Source of the DNA: Persicaria tinctoria
Lineage: Eukaryota; Streptophyta; Magnoliopsida; Caryophyllales; Polygonaceae
DNA: 64,000 nt
Direction of reading: 5' to 3'
Assembly (NCBI GenBank): GCA_037127255.1
Contig: JBANSL010000004.1
Location: forward strand, 77,466,127-77,530,126
Shown here in pieces: positions 42,604 to 55,011 of this stretch (positions are counted from its first letter, which is position 1; every line of letters starts with the position of its first letter). The position numbers were made by a program, and so were the translations under genes. Below the pieces are notes generated by a model. That model had not been told where the DNA came from. It made no database searches and saw only the letters and a program-made list of their open reading frames with translations.

Positions 42604-43849
42604 TGATATGCGATATATTCTATAGCGCATTTAGTAGTTTTTGTCATCATTTACATGTCATTATGAGAGATATTTGTGTGAACTTGGTGATTCGGAGCAT
42701 GTTGAAGAAGTTGAAGAAATCATGCAAGTTACAGAAGCGAAGAAGATCGGAAGCAGCTGAAGCTGAAGACCATGGCGCGGCCGCGCTGCACTCGACGCGC
42801 CCGCGCTGCTACCCGACGCGACCAATATGCTAGGAGGAAGTGGCCGCGCTGCTGAACAGACAGAAGAAGCAAGATGAAGCTGGCGCGCCCGCTCTGCACT
42901 TGGCGCGCCCGCGTCGGTCGCTGGAGTCGGATTCTTATCCGATTCTGTCTATCCTATTAGTTTTAATATTTTATTATTATATTTGTACGGGATGTTAAAC
43001 CCGATTTTATTAGGTTATATAGGCCGAGAAGGCAGTAGAGAATTATTAGGTTATTTTTCCAGAGACGTATTTTCCCTTTTTGTTCATCTCACAAACCCTA
43101 TGGAGAACTAACTCTCCTTTGTTACACTTGGTTCTTTGAAGCCTTCAATTGATTTGGTTGTGAGTATTCTACTCTTGTTCGTCCTTTGTTAATTGTTTCG
43201 ATCTCCTGAGCTTATTGCTTGATTGCTTATTATTGATTTATCTGGATTGATCACCTAGGTTTATCGATACTAGTCATATTGCTAGAGTTTCCAATTCTAG
43301 GTTTGGGGTTGTAGATTCATTGTAGCAAACACAATCTCCATACGCGGTTGCTTGTGGTAGATTGTGAGGGAGATTCGATTGCAAGCTATTTTAACGGGTT
43401 GTTGGAATCGCTTGTATCTCATTATAATTCATGTTTGAATGCTATTGCTTTATTATTTGGTGAAGGTTTTCCCTTGTAATTTGGTGATAAGTGCTTTTAG
43501 GACTGGTAGGACTAAAAGCTATTACACGATCTGAATTGAGAACAATTACTGGACATTAGAACTTGAGATTCATAGAATGCGATGATGAACCATCTCAATT
43601 GTTGTGTGGATAATTACCTGGTGTGATACTTTTCCATCATATACTCGCAACCTCTTATTGCAACTTATTTTGTCACTATTGTTTACACACAAAACTCCCC
43701 CTTGAATCGGTTACGTTTGGGTAATAATACTTGCTTTTACAATTGATTCTGTTTCCCTGTGGGTTCGACCCTAACTTACCTACTATACTTGTTATAGTTT
43801 GCATATTAGGAATTTACTTTGATTTGGCATAACGACCTTAGGCCTGTAA
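42604..43849 (+). repeat. 3' LTR of the complete Athila element
   Basis: 1,246 bp, seven substitutions relative to 32885-34130. It ends CCTGTAA where the 5' LTR has CCTGTCA. It is followed by the GCTAT duplication. Confidence 0.95.
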
Positions 43850-43854
43850 GCTAT

Positions 43855-44598
43855 CCCCATGTACTGTGAAATCATCCATGAATACTTCAATGAAATTTTC
43901 AATGTATTCAGAGAAGATACTAACCATACATCGTTGAAATGTCCCGGGTGCGTTACATAGTCCAAATGGCATTCTTTGATATGCAAAAGTACCGAAAGGA
44001 CATGTAAATGTAGTCTTCTCCTAGTCCTCTGGCGCTATGGCCACCTGAAAATATCCAGAATATCCATCCAAAAAGTAATAATAGGGGCGCCCAGCAAGGC
44101 GTTCTAGCATCTGATCAATAAAGGGAAGGGGGAAGTGATCCTTCCTGGTTACTGTATTAAGCTTGCGATAGCCTATGCATACCCTCCAACCTGTTTGTGT
44201 TTTGGTAGGGACCAACTCACCTTGTTGATTCTCTACGACTGTAATACCTCCTTTCTTGGGGACAACTTGTGTAGGACTTACCCATTGACCGTAAGAAATT
44301 GGGAAAATCATGTCTGCTGATAGCAATTTCAGCACTTCCTTCTTCACCACATCCATCATGGGAGGATTGAGCCTTCTCTGTGGTTGGCGTGATGGCTTAG
44401 CTCCATCCTCCAGCAGAATCCTGTGCATGCATGTAGATGGACTAATTCCCTTGATGTCAGTGATGGTCCACCCCAGCGCAGTTTTGTACTTCTTCAAAAC
44501 CTCCACTAACTATTCTTCCTGCTCTGCTGAAAGCTTACTTGACACAATAACTGGTAAAGTGTCATCAACTCCTAGGAAAGCATACTTGAGATGACTAG
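43855..44598 (-). pseudogene. Outer Athila element resumes: reverse transcriptase N-terminal part
   Basis: The minus-strand frame 44506-44021 contains GWRVCIGYRKLN, where the usual aspartate is glycine, and FPLPFIDQMLERLAG. It ends in TAG at the same codon as the inner element. A further stop lies just upstream of 44506, where the inner element has lysine. At 44598 the homology ends abruptly at the start of a TGTAACGGCC repeat, so gag, protease and the 5' LTR of this element are missing. Confidence 0.88.
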
Positions 44599-46762
44599 TG
44601 TAACGGCCCAGGATTATGATTCCCAGGTTACGTTTCGAGGGATAAAACCCCTCGTTAGGACCTTGCGCCCCGAGTACAGGTTGAAGGTTTCGAAACCTAC
44701 TTTAATGTTTTCAAAGGGGGATTTCATACCCAAAATCGAAGGGATCGTTGGAATCCCCGGGGAAGTCCCCTGTACCTGTCGTAAGTCTAAGCGTGGAAAT
44801 CAGAAATAGTGCGACTAGCGAAAATAAGTGTAATACAAGAGGGTGCCACGGCAGAGCCGGATCAAAACGGAGTCTAAAGTGTAAATCCAAAAAATATAAT
44901 CAGAGTCTGGTGAAGTCTATAACTCCAGCGCTCACTCTCCGCCAACAAAATGACCCGCGCAATAAGCAAACAGCACCAATAGGATGAACATAAATAATAC
45001 CTAAAAAAATTGATATGGGGCGGGATCAGATCGATGCCCACTTAACTCTGCATCCCAACCATAGGCACACATATACGCTATACCTAATAAAGATGCTTCT
45101 AGATGCATAGCGGAATAATAACACACTAACATGCTCCTAAGTTCAAGTACGTAATAATGATAAGGCCTTAGCACAGAATACCAAGTGGTATATCCCTCTC
45201 CTACCTCCACCCCTTCCGATAGGTGGAGACTGGCCAGCTCGTGAATGCATTCATTCATAATAGGGCGGCACGCATGCCTAACCCGCTCCACAATAAAGCC
45301 CGCAGGCATATCATAATATAAGGAAGTTCATGACTCGATTGACTCAGGGTACCCGATGAGGCTGGGCTACCCTATGACCCTAGCAATGACTCTAGTTACT
45401 TCACAGATAACGGCCGTTCTGTTTACATACGCATAAAGAAATAGGATGCTCAACGTAGATGCAACCTAGCATGGTACTACATGGCATGCTGATCAGGAAA
45501 TGCAACACCTAGTATAACATGCACCTAAAGCAGGGAATAGCTCTATTCAATCTGAGTAAGCTCCGAAGAGACTTACCTGGTATCGCAGAACAGCAAAAGG
45601 CAATCAACCAGGCAATATGAAATCCGACACGTCACAGATGGTCACCTAACAGGTATAAGCACACCAATGAGTCTATCTCTAAGGCACACAAAGCATAGAA
45701 TTATCACACACACAACTTCACAACTTAACATAATAACCGTCACATCATCATTCCCATAATATCAACTTTATCTCATAATCTATCATCTCAATATCTCACA
45801 ACCATACTCAATGTAATTCTCCAATTCACCAACTTAGGATAATTCCAATTCATACTTAACCAATTTGCATGCCATCATTTCAAAATCTTACTTAGCATAT
45901 AATTGCACATCTTCAACATAATCATATAACATTTAACCACAATAATAAATCACCACAATATCATATATTAAATCTCAAAACAACATTTTATATTTTAATC
46001 CCAATAATTTACATACTACTTCTAACATCTTTTATTTTAACATCTTCATAAAATATTTATAAACTCCCAACAATATTCATTAAATCAAAACATTCATTTT
46101 TAATTTACCAAACCAAACTCACTTTATTAAAATTACCAAAAACCACCCACTTATTTTATAAAAGAACCAAAACCGGCCCTAGTTTAAATGGAACCCAAAC
46201 CGGCTCCAATAAATAGGCCCAAAGCCTTGTTGTTTCCTTTTAAATCTGAAAGAATTGGCCCCCAAAAAATAGGCCCAGCAAAGCCCTCTAATACCAAACT
46301 CGGCCCAGAAGAAAATTAGGCCCAAAAATCAATTCAATCCTTCTCCTATAGGTGAACCGGTTCAGGGGAAATAAAAAAAAAGAGGGGAGGGTCCACTCGG
46401 CCAAGGTGGCAAGTGAAAGGGGGGGTCCACGGCTAGGTGGCGCTTATGTGGCGGCTGGCCCACAAGCTCACCTTCTTCTTCCTCCTTCCAATTGCCGAAT
46501 GAAGAAGGAAAAAAAAGAGCAGGGCCTTTGCCCAGAAAATGGCGGAGGGAAAAGAGGAAGGGAGGAGGGGACCTCCGGCGGCGGTGCTCCGGCCACCCCG
46601 TCTCGCCGGCCACCCCGACACCCACTCCCTCGGACAGGAAAGGAAAGAAGGAGGAGGAAGAAGGGGGCTCACCGAGATGCGGCTTCGTCTCGCCGGAAGT
46701 GCGAATCGGGTCGTCGAAAGCTCGAATCGGCTCGTCGGGAGCTCGAGGAAGCTCGCCAGGCC
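44599..46762. repeat. Dispersed repeat beginning TGTAACGGCCC, copy 2
   Basis: It starts sharply after GATGACTAG of the Athila RT and matches 13,826-14,770 over the first 900 bp or so. Further right it is AT-rich (45,700-46,350). It then has a GC-rich stretch (46,370-46,760) with GGAGG and CGGCGG words, which may be a different sequence. It is cut at 46762 by the first LTR of the tandem array. No convincing coding frame. Confidence 0.45.
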
Positions 46763-48810
46763 TGTTGTGAGCGGAATCTGCCATGTTTTACAGCAACTTT
46801 TATATCGATTTCTGTATACATTTCATACAATCGGGCTAAGATAGTACAGAATCTATGCAATTAATGTTTATTTGCCAAAATTATGGAATCTACACCAGTT
46901 TCTGTTTAATTCGCAGAAATCGAGGCGTTTACAGCAATTCTACAGAAGGTCGGAAAAGCTCGGAAAACCACTACAGAAGTCCAAAGTCAAAGCAGCGGAA
47001 CAAGTCTGAGAGCAAAGTCTACTCGATCTCGAGTAGTCTTACTCGACATAGACCAGCAGGCCTGGTCGACAGACCATGGTCGAGAGAGCCAGACACCCAG
47101 CTTCGGGACCCAACTCGATCTCGACGAAGCCTGGTCGAGATCGACGAAGCCCAGACAGACCACCCGGAGTCGAAGAGGAGAAGCTGCCCGAGAAGCCGAG
47201 GACGAAGCCGAGGACGACCCGGAGGACTCGCTGCCGCGGAAAGGACCAATCGCTGCCGCGGAAGAGGCCACTCGCTGCCAGCGGACAGACCAACTCGAGA
47301 AGACCTAGTCGGCAAACCTTACTCGAGGTCGACTAGGCCTTGTCGAGGTCGACGAGCGCCTGAGTCCAGATCCGAGCATGTCGAGCACACCAACCCGAGA
47401 ATTCAAGTCGACGGAGCCACCCTACTCGATGTCGACAAGAGCTACTCGACATCGACAAGACCTGTGAGCCAGAGTCCGAGCCCGTCGAGCAGAGAAGCCA
47501 GCCAACCAAAGTCGAGAGCCCAAGCCAACTCGAGGTCGACAAGACCTACTCGAGGTCGAGTAGACCTGGGTTCCAGAAGATTCTCGACGAGCCTTGTCCG
47601 AGTAGAATTGGAGTTCCTTGAGCGCGAAGGAAGAAAAGTCTATCCGATTCCATCAAGTTCTATCATCAAGGAGAAAAGATCTATCAAGACATGAAGACCT
47701 ATCTATTTAGTTTTATCTTTTCCTAGTTGATTTAATTCCATTATGTCTTTTATTTATCTTTTAAACATTTTAGATATAGATAGATATCTTCTTTCCTAGA
47801 TTAGCTAGGGAATGCAGGCTATAAATAAAGCCCTAGGGGCTGAGTTTTAATAATTCAATTTCAGAACAAGACAAGTAGTTACAAGGAGAAGTTTAGGGAG
47901 TTCGAAGGTTTTAGAGTTTTGGCAGTTTGCGAAAGTTGATTGCCGGGATTGTAAAATCATTGAATTTAGTTTATGCAAGTGTTTTCTTTTCATCAATCAA
48001 TGTCTGAGTTTGCAATGAGGCGTGAGTAGTCAACCCACTTCTAGGGTTGGGGCGAGCCCGACGATAGCCATGCATAATTGAGGTAAAGATCGAACCTTTA
48101 TCATGTTTGGAGCATTTTCCTACTTGTTGATGTGTTTATTGCCCATCTAATGGAGATCCCTGCTAACAACTCGGATTATAAACATAAAATCGGTAGAGAC
48201 AATTAGGGTTTCTTGAGAGAGTTGTCTAATTGTTGGAAAAGGCAAGAGCTTAATCCTTTAATGCGAATTATATGATAATCTGTTTGGTTCCACCTTATGC
48301 ATGCTTGGTTATCGTTGTTGCAAACCCCAATCTTGGAAGTCCTTTTACATACAGTTTAGTTCGAAACCCCGAAAAGCATTTGTTCTTTATTTTCTTTATT
48401 TTCTGTTCGTTTTTATTCCCTGTCTTACTCGACCTCGACTACCTCTAGTCGATCTCGAGTACACTGATTCTCAACCTAGCAGTCGCTGTTGCTTAAGTGT
48501 GCAGGAATCGACGAGCCTTACTCGATCTCGAGTAGCTCTGGTCGAGATCGACTACCCTTGGTCGACCTGTGCTGCTGTGTTCGACAAGTCTGAGCTTCTG
48601 TCGATAACCCCTTTGTCGAGCTCGAGGACCCCTGTAGTCAACTTCTGTCCGTGAGATTCGTCTGCTACCTAGGATCCGCTGACCAGCTTCTTCGTGGATC
48701 GATCCTGACTTCCGCTGCTACATCAGGAGGAGGTCTTGTATTTATTTTGCGTAGGCATAGTCTGGTTTGAATTATACTTTATATTTTGAACTAGATTTCC
48801 TCCTACAACA
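46763..48810 (+). repeat. LTR 1 of the tandem array
   Basis: 2,048 bp, from TGTTGTGAGC to CCTACAACA. Decamer pairs start at 47023/47043, 47115/47135, 47323/47343, 47426/47446, 47530/47550, 48429/48449 and 48522/48542, all exactly 20 bp apart. Core dinucleotides vary (TC, GA, GG, TG, CA, CC). A 9-bp TTATTTTCT duplication near 48,395 is absent from the other two LTRs. Confidence 0.93.
47820..47827 (+). promoter_or_regulatory. LTR TATA box
   Basis: TATAAATA in the context GGCTATAAATAAAGCC. Confidence 0.6.
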
Positions 48811-48814
48811 AAAT

Positions 48815-48832
48815 TGGTGCCGTTGTCGGGGA
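48815..48832 (+). promoter_or_regulatory. Primer-binding site, decayed, tRNA-Asp
   Basis: TGGTGCCGTTGTCGGGGA differs from the tRNA-Asp complement by two C-to-T changes; units B and C have the perfect site. Confidence 0.85.
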
Positions 48833-48894
48833 AGCTATCATTCGCGCCTTAGGTAGTTAATTCTCACGTCTACTTTGAGTTACTTTTCAGGTGT

Positions 48895-50803
48895 ATGCGC
48901 CGTACTGGTATTCCACCTGAGTATTACGGTTTAGACGAACCAGAGCGCCTTCTACACGTCAGGACTAGACTCCAAAGAGCCATGGCGGACGCTGAAACAC
49001 AAGAGCAGCTGGTCGCTAGGCTGACAAAGGAATTGGCCGATAAAGATGCTGCTATCGCCACTGAGAAAGCAGCAAGGGAGCAAGCAGAAGCTGAGCTTGC
49101 CCGATATCCAACTACTGCAGAGGATTATATGCATCCGACTCTCGTCGTGCCTGAATCGGCGATTCTAATCCCTTAAAACTCTTTTGAAATTCGCACTCAG
49201 TTTCTTATAGAGCTTAAAAATAATGCCTTTTATGGCAGATTTAATGAGTGTCCTCTTGAACATATTACGAACTTTTCTGACATGTGCCGTACTCTTGCTA
49301 AAGGTACAACATTGGAATATGTCAAGATGAAAGCTTTTCGCTGGTCTCTCGCTGGACCTGCACTGAAATGGCTGGAAGGGCTGAAACCAAGATCCCTCAC
49401 CACATGGGCCCAAGTAGAACAAGAGTTCCTGAACAAATTCTTCCCACCGGCCAAAATAGCACATCTCCGCCAGAGAATCACCGCCTTCAAACAGAAGCAA
49501 GGGGAACCGCTGGCAAAGGCATGGGAGCGCTACAAGGAACTTCAGAGATCTTGCCCTACTCTGGAACAGGGGAATTGAGACTCAGATGGGACAGATCGCT
49601 GCACAGATCCCACGACCGGCCGGAAAGCTCCCTGGGCAAACAGAACCCAATCCTAAGGGGCAAACTGGACATGTCGCAGCTATCAAACTAAGGAGTGGGC
49701 ATCAATTACACAAGCCAGAGGTCGGAAAACAGCAAAGCGACGCAGAGCAGCAACTCGAGACAGAGCAGAGCCAACTCGATCTCGAGGAGCCCAACTCGAC
49801 CTCGACAAGGACCGTACTCGACACAGACCAGAAGTTGAGCTCGGACTCCACCTCGCAGACCAGCAACCCGAGGTCCACTACCCAACTCGAGGTCAACAAG
49901 CCCTTGGTCGATGTCGACAAGCCTGTGGTCGAGATCGAGGAGCCTTTGGCCGACGTCGACGAGTCTGCAGCACTTTCGACAGCTAATCTGGCTTCGAAAC
50001 AGAAAAATCCACTACCTTTCCCTTCTAAAACTCTTAAAGATCCCACTTCTGGTAGATTCAATAGATTTGTTAATATGTTGCAAGAGCTAAACTTTTCTAT
50101 TCCTTTTACAGAAGCCTTGCAAGAGATGCCTGGATATGTCAAGTTTCTGAAGGAAATCCTGAGCAAGAAGCGATCTATCTCAGAGATCGCAGGCGAATGC
50201 AAAGTACTCCACTTCCCTGAAAAGAGGCCTGACCCAGGTAAGTTTTCTGTCACTGTGGGTTTTGGACAATATAAATATGATTCTCTATGCGATTTAGGAG
50301 CAAGTGTGAGCATCATGCCTTTATCAATCTGGCGGAAAGTAAAAATAGGATGCATAGAACCTGTGGATGCTAAATTATATATGGCAAATAATACAGTAGT
50401 CATCCCTACAGGAATAGTTGAAAATGTTCCAGTCCAGGTTGGAAAATTCTTTGTGCCAGCTGATTTCCTTATTATTGATTGTGCTGAAGATCCTACTAGC
50501 CCTATTATCCTTGGTAGACCATTCTTAGCTACTGCAGATGCCAGGATTAGTGTTAAGAATCGATCGCTCACCTTCACCATAGGCGATGAGGTTTTGGATT
50601 TCTCTTTTGGCCCTGCAAAGGAGGAGATTTCTTGGCTGGAGGTGAAAAGCATCAGCATCGACGGGACTAAGCAAACAGCGGAGGACGGAGCGAAAACTGT
50701 ACTCGAGGTTGACAAGCCTTACTCGACCTCGACAAGCACCCTCCTCGACATCGACAAGACCTCGTCGATCTCGATCACCACCACAGAGCCTGAGACTTTC
50801 TAG
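48895..50803 (+). pseudogene. gag-protease of unit A, deleted
   Basis: The frame starts MRRTGIPPEYYG and meets TAA at 49174-49176, shared by all three units. It continues through the Gag domain (MKAFRWSLAGPALKWLEG, FLNKFFPP). At 49560/49561 a 641-bp deletion relative to unit B removes the end of Gag and the zinc knuckle and shifts the frame, so it stops at 49578. The protease is open in another frame at 49586-50803, with DLGASVSIMPLSIW and IILGRPF. It ends at TAG after decamer-encoded STST and LDID residues. Confidence 0.85.
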
Positions 50804-52852
50804 GAGCCTAAGTATGGGGTCCCTGTACTCGACCTCGACCACCTGTACTCGACATCGAGTAGCCCCAAGCCCAAAAATTTCTGTTTTGGGTCCGAACAGG
50901 TAAGTGCAGGTATGGATTCTACTCCCCCTCAGTCCATAAATAAAAATTCTAATGATATGAAGGGAGCAAAAACACCGTGGCGAGAAAATTTGCAGAAACT
51001 GAAGGCTACAAGGAAGAAAACGAAGGAGAAAGGAGATGATGCAAGCAACCCCTTATCAGCTGAGCTTGCATACTACCATCAGGACCTCGATGATCCAGGA
51101 GAAGGGCCAGGCATGAGTGAGCCCCACAAAAATGGTCCTTGAGCGCAAACGGAGAAGTCGGCCTAGCGACTCTAAAATCTAGAGCGTGTATATAAAACTT
51201 TATGAACTTTTGGACAGTTTACTTTGTTTGGTTTTGGTTTTTGGTTTTCGTTTTTTTTTTTTTTTTTGGTTTCATGTCTTTTTAAGAACTTCATATGGAT
51301 AGTCTTGTTTTTGGTATGGAATCTAACAATTGTAGGTCGGCAAGCATAAAAGGCTCGCGAAAAGTGGAGAAAGAAGTCCCTGAAAACCAATCAAAATCGA
51401 CGAAGGCCAAGTCGACGACGATGAAGAGGAGAAGCCCAGACACTGGTCGACCTCGAGTAGACGTACTCGACCTCGACAAGCACCAGGAACTCCTCGACTT
51501 CTGATTTCACTGGACGCAGACGAAGCTACTCGACATCGAGTAAGGGGTACTCGATATCGACAAGCACCTACTCGACCTAGCCCAGTCTTGTCCTCCTCGA
51601 CATGATTTAGTGAGTTTCTTTTTCTACCCTTACCTTGTTTTTTTATACAGTGGGGACATTGTAATGTTTAAGTATGGGGTGGGGGAAGGGCTTACATTGT
51701 GCATATTTGATTTATTTATATTTGACATATATGCATTATTTCTTAGAATTGCTACATGGCTATTTTCGGAAAGCATTATTTGATTTATATGCTTTATATG
51801 CATGAATTTCCATAAGTCTTGAAAAATAACCCCCATTGAAAATTTTGGAAAATTTTTGGAATAATGTCATGGAAGCTTTAATTGAACTCGACGATGCAAA
51901 ATTGGATTCATTAGAGATATAGCATGAAATTGCCTAGTAAAGGGAAGTCACAATGAAGTGCATATTTTCATGAAAACCATAAAAGGAGGTAAAATTTGAA
52001 GTTGCTTTTGACATGTTGCATGATAAGATGATGGAGGACTTTATATTTCCATATAATGCTCATTGTTGAAATCCTAGCCATACCTATGCTTATATGCATC
52101 GCAAAAGCCATAATATGCCTTATTTCAAATATTGCTCCACATGATCTAAATATTGCCATTCTTTACCTTATCCGGGGATTATGATGAGAATGATGTTACA
52201 TTATGGAGATATTATATGGTGTATGTGATTATTATCATTATTGGAGTTTGGAAGGAAATTGTTTGAAATATATGGAAAATTTAATGAGTGAAAGAAAATC
52301 CAATCACCTCAGGAGATAAAGGTAGATTGACCCTGCTCTCTGAGATAATAGTTTGGAGAGATGGGACACATTGTGAGGAGTCCGAAGCACTAAGTATCCG
52401 GGGCCATTCATGACACCCATGTTTGCGACTCGCGAGAAGGCATTGCTGAGGTTAGAGAGGTAAAAGCATTATTATTGAGAAAAGCAATATGAAAGGTGAC
52501 GAATTATATGGAGAAAGAATGTGGAATGAAACTCAAAGTCTGGAAAGTACTCCATTTCCCCGGATCATAAAAGCACCACATTGCCAGAAATTGCCCACCT
52601 TTTAGCCTTTTACCAGTCTACTCCTTCATGAGCTTTAATTAAAGTCTTCTTGATTGTCAATGCTTTGTCACATAAAAATTGTTTGTACATAACCCTCCTT
52701 TTATGAGTAGATGTTGCTTTTACATATTTGCACATGCATGAATCTGTGACACTAGTACCTTTTCGAGGATGGTAATTGATTGCAGGGTTATATAAGAATG
52801 AATCTAAGATGTTGAGAGTTTGAATTCTTCCCCTGAATGACAAATAAAAGTA
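50804..52852 (+). other. 3' noncoding region of unit A
   Basis: It includes a 76-codon frame at 50912-51142 (MDSTPPQSINKN) that begins like the tail of the group in the first 13 kb but lacks the GPY/F integrase-like part. It is followed by a GTCGGCCTAGCGAC word, a T-rich stretch, decamers at 51451/51471 and 51529/51550, the internal PPT module and a conserved 1.15-kb block. Confidence 0.65.
51647..51690 (+). promoter_or_regulatory. Internal PPT module with stem-loop, unit A
   Basis: ACAGTG-GGGA-CATTGT; unit B has CACTGT, so unit A keeps the stem by a G-U pair. AAGTATGGGGTGGGGGAAGG follows. Confidence 0.6.
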
Positions 52853-52888
52853 TTGCTTGAGGACAAGCAAGCTTAAGTATGGGGTGTT
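52853..52888 (+). promoter_or_regulatory. 3' PPT with upstream stem-loop, unit A
   Basis: TTGCTTG-AGGA-CAAGCAA, then TTAAGTATGGGGTGTT before LTR 2. Confidence 0.7.
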
Positions 52889-54927
52889 TGTTGTGAGCGG
52901 AATCTGTCATGTTTTACAACAACTTTTATATCGATTTCTGTATACATTTCATACAATCGGGCTAAGATAGTACAGAATCTGTGCAATTAATGTTTATTTG
53001 CCAAAATTATGGAATATACACCAGTTTCTGTTTAATTCGCAGAAATCGAGGCGTTTACAGCAATTCTACAGAAGGTCGGAAAAGCTCGGAAAACCACTAC
53101 AGAAGTCCAAGGTCAAAGCAGCGGAACAAGTCTGAGAGCAAAGTCTACTCGATCTCGAGTAGTCTTACTCGACATAGACCAGCAGGCCTGGTCGACTGAC
53201 CATGGTTGAGAGAGCCAGACACCCAGCTCCGGGACCCAACTCGATCTCGACGAAGCCTGGTCGAGATCGACGAAGCCCAGACAGACCACCCGGAGTCGAC
53301 GAGGAGAAGCTGCCCGAGAAGCCGAGGACGAAGCCGAGGACGATCAGGAGGACTCGCTGCCGCGGAAAGGACCACTCGCTGCCGCGGAAGAGGCCACTCG
53401 CTGCCAGCGGACAGACCAACTCGAGAAGACCTAGTCGGCAAACCTTACTCGAGGTCGACTAGGCCTTGTCGAGGTCGACGAGCGCCTGAGTCCAGATCCG
53501 AGCATGTCGAGCACACCAACCCGAGAATTCAAGTCGACGGAGCCACCCTACTCGATGTCGACAAGAGCTACTCGACATCGACAAGACCTGTGAGCCAGAG
53601 TCCGAGCCCGTCGAGCAGAGAAGCCAGCCAACCAAAGTCGAGAGCCCAAGCCAACTCGAGGTCGACAAGACCTACTCGAGGTCGAGTAGACCTGGGTTCC
53701 AGAAGATTCTCGACGAGCCTTGTCCGAGTAGAATTGGAGTTCCTTGAGCGCGAAGGAAGAAAAGTCTATCCGATTCCATCAAGTTCTATCATCAAGGAGA
53801 AAAGATCTATCAAGACATGAAGACCTATCTATTTAGTTTTATCTTTTCCTAGTTGATTTAATTCCATTATGTCTTTTATTTATCTTTTAAACATTTTAGA
53901 TATAGATAGATATCTTCTTTCCTAGATTAGCTAGGGAATGCAGGCTATAAATAAAGCCCTAGGGGCTCAGTTTTAATAATTCAATTTCAGAACAAGACAA
54001 GTAGTTACAAGGAGAAGTTTAGGGAGTTCGAAGGTTTTAGGGTTTTGGCAGTTTGCGAAAGTTGATTGCCGGGATTGTAAAATCATTAAATTTAGTTTAT
54101 GCAAGTGTTTTCTTTTCATCAATCAATGTATGAGTTTGCAATGAGGCGTGAGTAGTCAACCCACTTCTAGGGTTGGGGCGAGCCCGACGATAGCCATGCA
54201 TAATTGAGGTAAAGATCGAACCTTTATCATGTTTGGAGCATTTTCCTACTTGTTGATGTGTTTATTGCCCATCTAATGGAGATCCCTGCTAACAACTCGG
54301 ATTATAAACATAAAATTGGTAGAGACAATTAGGGTTTCTTGAGAGAGTTGTCTAATTGTTGGAAAAGGCGAGAGCTTAATCCTTTAATGCGAATTATATG
54401 ATAATCTGTTTGGTTCCACCTTATGCATGCTTGGTTATCGTTGTTGCAAAACCCAATCTTGGAAGTCCTTTTACATACAGTTTAGTTCGAAACCCCGAAA
54501 AGCATTTGTTCTTTATTTTCTGTTCGTTTTTATTCCCTGTCTTACTCGACCTCGACTACCTCTAGTCGATCTCGAGTACACTGATTCTCGACCTAGCAGT
54601 CGCTGTTGGTTAAGTGTGCAGGAATCGACGAGCCTTACTCGATCTCGAGTAGCTCTGGTCGAGATCGACTACCCTTGGTCGACCTGTGCTGCTGTGTTCG
54701 ACAAGTCTGAGCTTCTGTCGACAACCCCTTTGTCGAGCTCGAGGACCCCTGTAGTCGACTTCTGTCCGTGAGATTCGTCTGCTACCTAGGATCCGCTGAC
54801 CAGCTTCTTCGTGGATCGATCCTGACTTCCGCTGCTACATCAGGAGGAGGTCTTGTATTTATTTTGCGTAGGCATAGTCTGGTTTGAATTATACTTTATA
54901 TTTTGAACTCGATTTCCTCCTACAACA
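52889..54927 (+). repeat. LTR 2 of the tandem array
   Basis: 2,039 bp, near-identical to LTR 1 and LTR 3. It serves as the 3' LTR of unit A and the 5' LTR of unit B. Confidence 0.93.
53946..53953 (+). promoter_or_regulatory. LTR TATA box
   Basis: TATAAATA, same context as in the other LTRs. Confidence 0.6.
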
Positions 54928-54931
54928 AAAT

Positions 54932-54949
54932 TGGCGCCGTTGCCGGGGA
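54932..54949 (+). promoter_or_regulatory. Primer-binding site, tRNA-Asp(GTC)
   Basis: Perfect 18-base match, TGGCGCCGTTGCCGGGGA, four bases after LTR 2. Confidence 0.92.
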
Positions 54950-55011
54950 AGCTATCATTCGCGCCTTAGGTAGTTAATTCTCACGTCTACTTTGAGTTAC
55001 TTTTCAGGTGT

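Larger units (their letters stand above)
32885..43849 (+). mobile_element. Complete Athila LTR retrotransposon
   Basis: This 10,965-bp element has LTRs of exactly 1,246 bp each, a tRNA-Asp PBS, gag, pol (protease, RT, RNase H, integrase), an Athila 3' ORF, a PPT and a 5-bp target duplication. By hand I count seven differences between its LTRs (about 0.6%). With the often used plant rate of 1.3e-8 per site per year that would be roughly 0.2 million years. It inserted into another Athila element in the opposite orientation. Its gag-pol is not intact: there is one frameshift and two TAG codons. Confidence 0.95.

Noticed and set aside
42603..42833. 76-codon frame repeated at 32884-33114 and 42603-42833
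   Set aside because: It lies entirely in the LTR at U3 and has no similarity to a protein; chance frame in the duplicated LTR.
46352..46864. 170-codon plus frame and overlapping minus frames
   Set aside because: GC-rich, low-complexity frames on both strands that cross the LTR boundary at 46763; no domain seen.
47023..47559. RNA hairpins formed between paired decamers as the sole explanation
   Set aside because: In the second subgroup only some pairs have complementary cores (TG/CA, TC/GA); others do not (GG/GG, CC/TC). Pairing is therefore not consistently preserved, and a double-strand DNA site fits better.
49702..50715. 337-codon minus-strand frame opposite the protease (also at 56460 and 63219)
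   Set aside because: It is the shadow of a conserved protease frame carried in three copies; no domain is visible in it and the element is on the plus strand.
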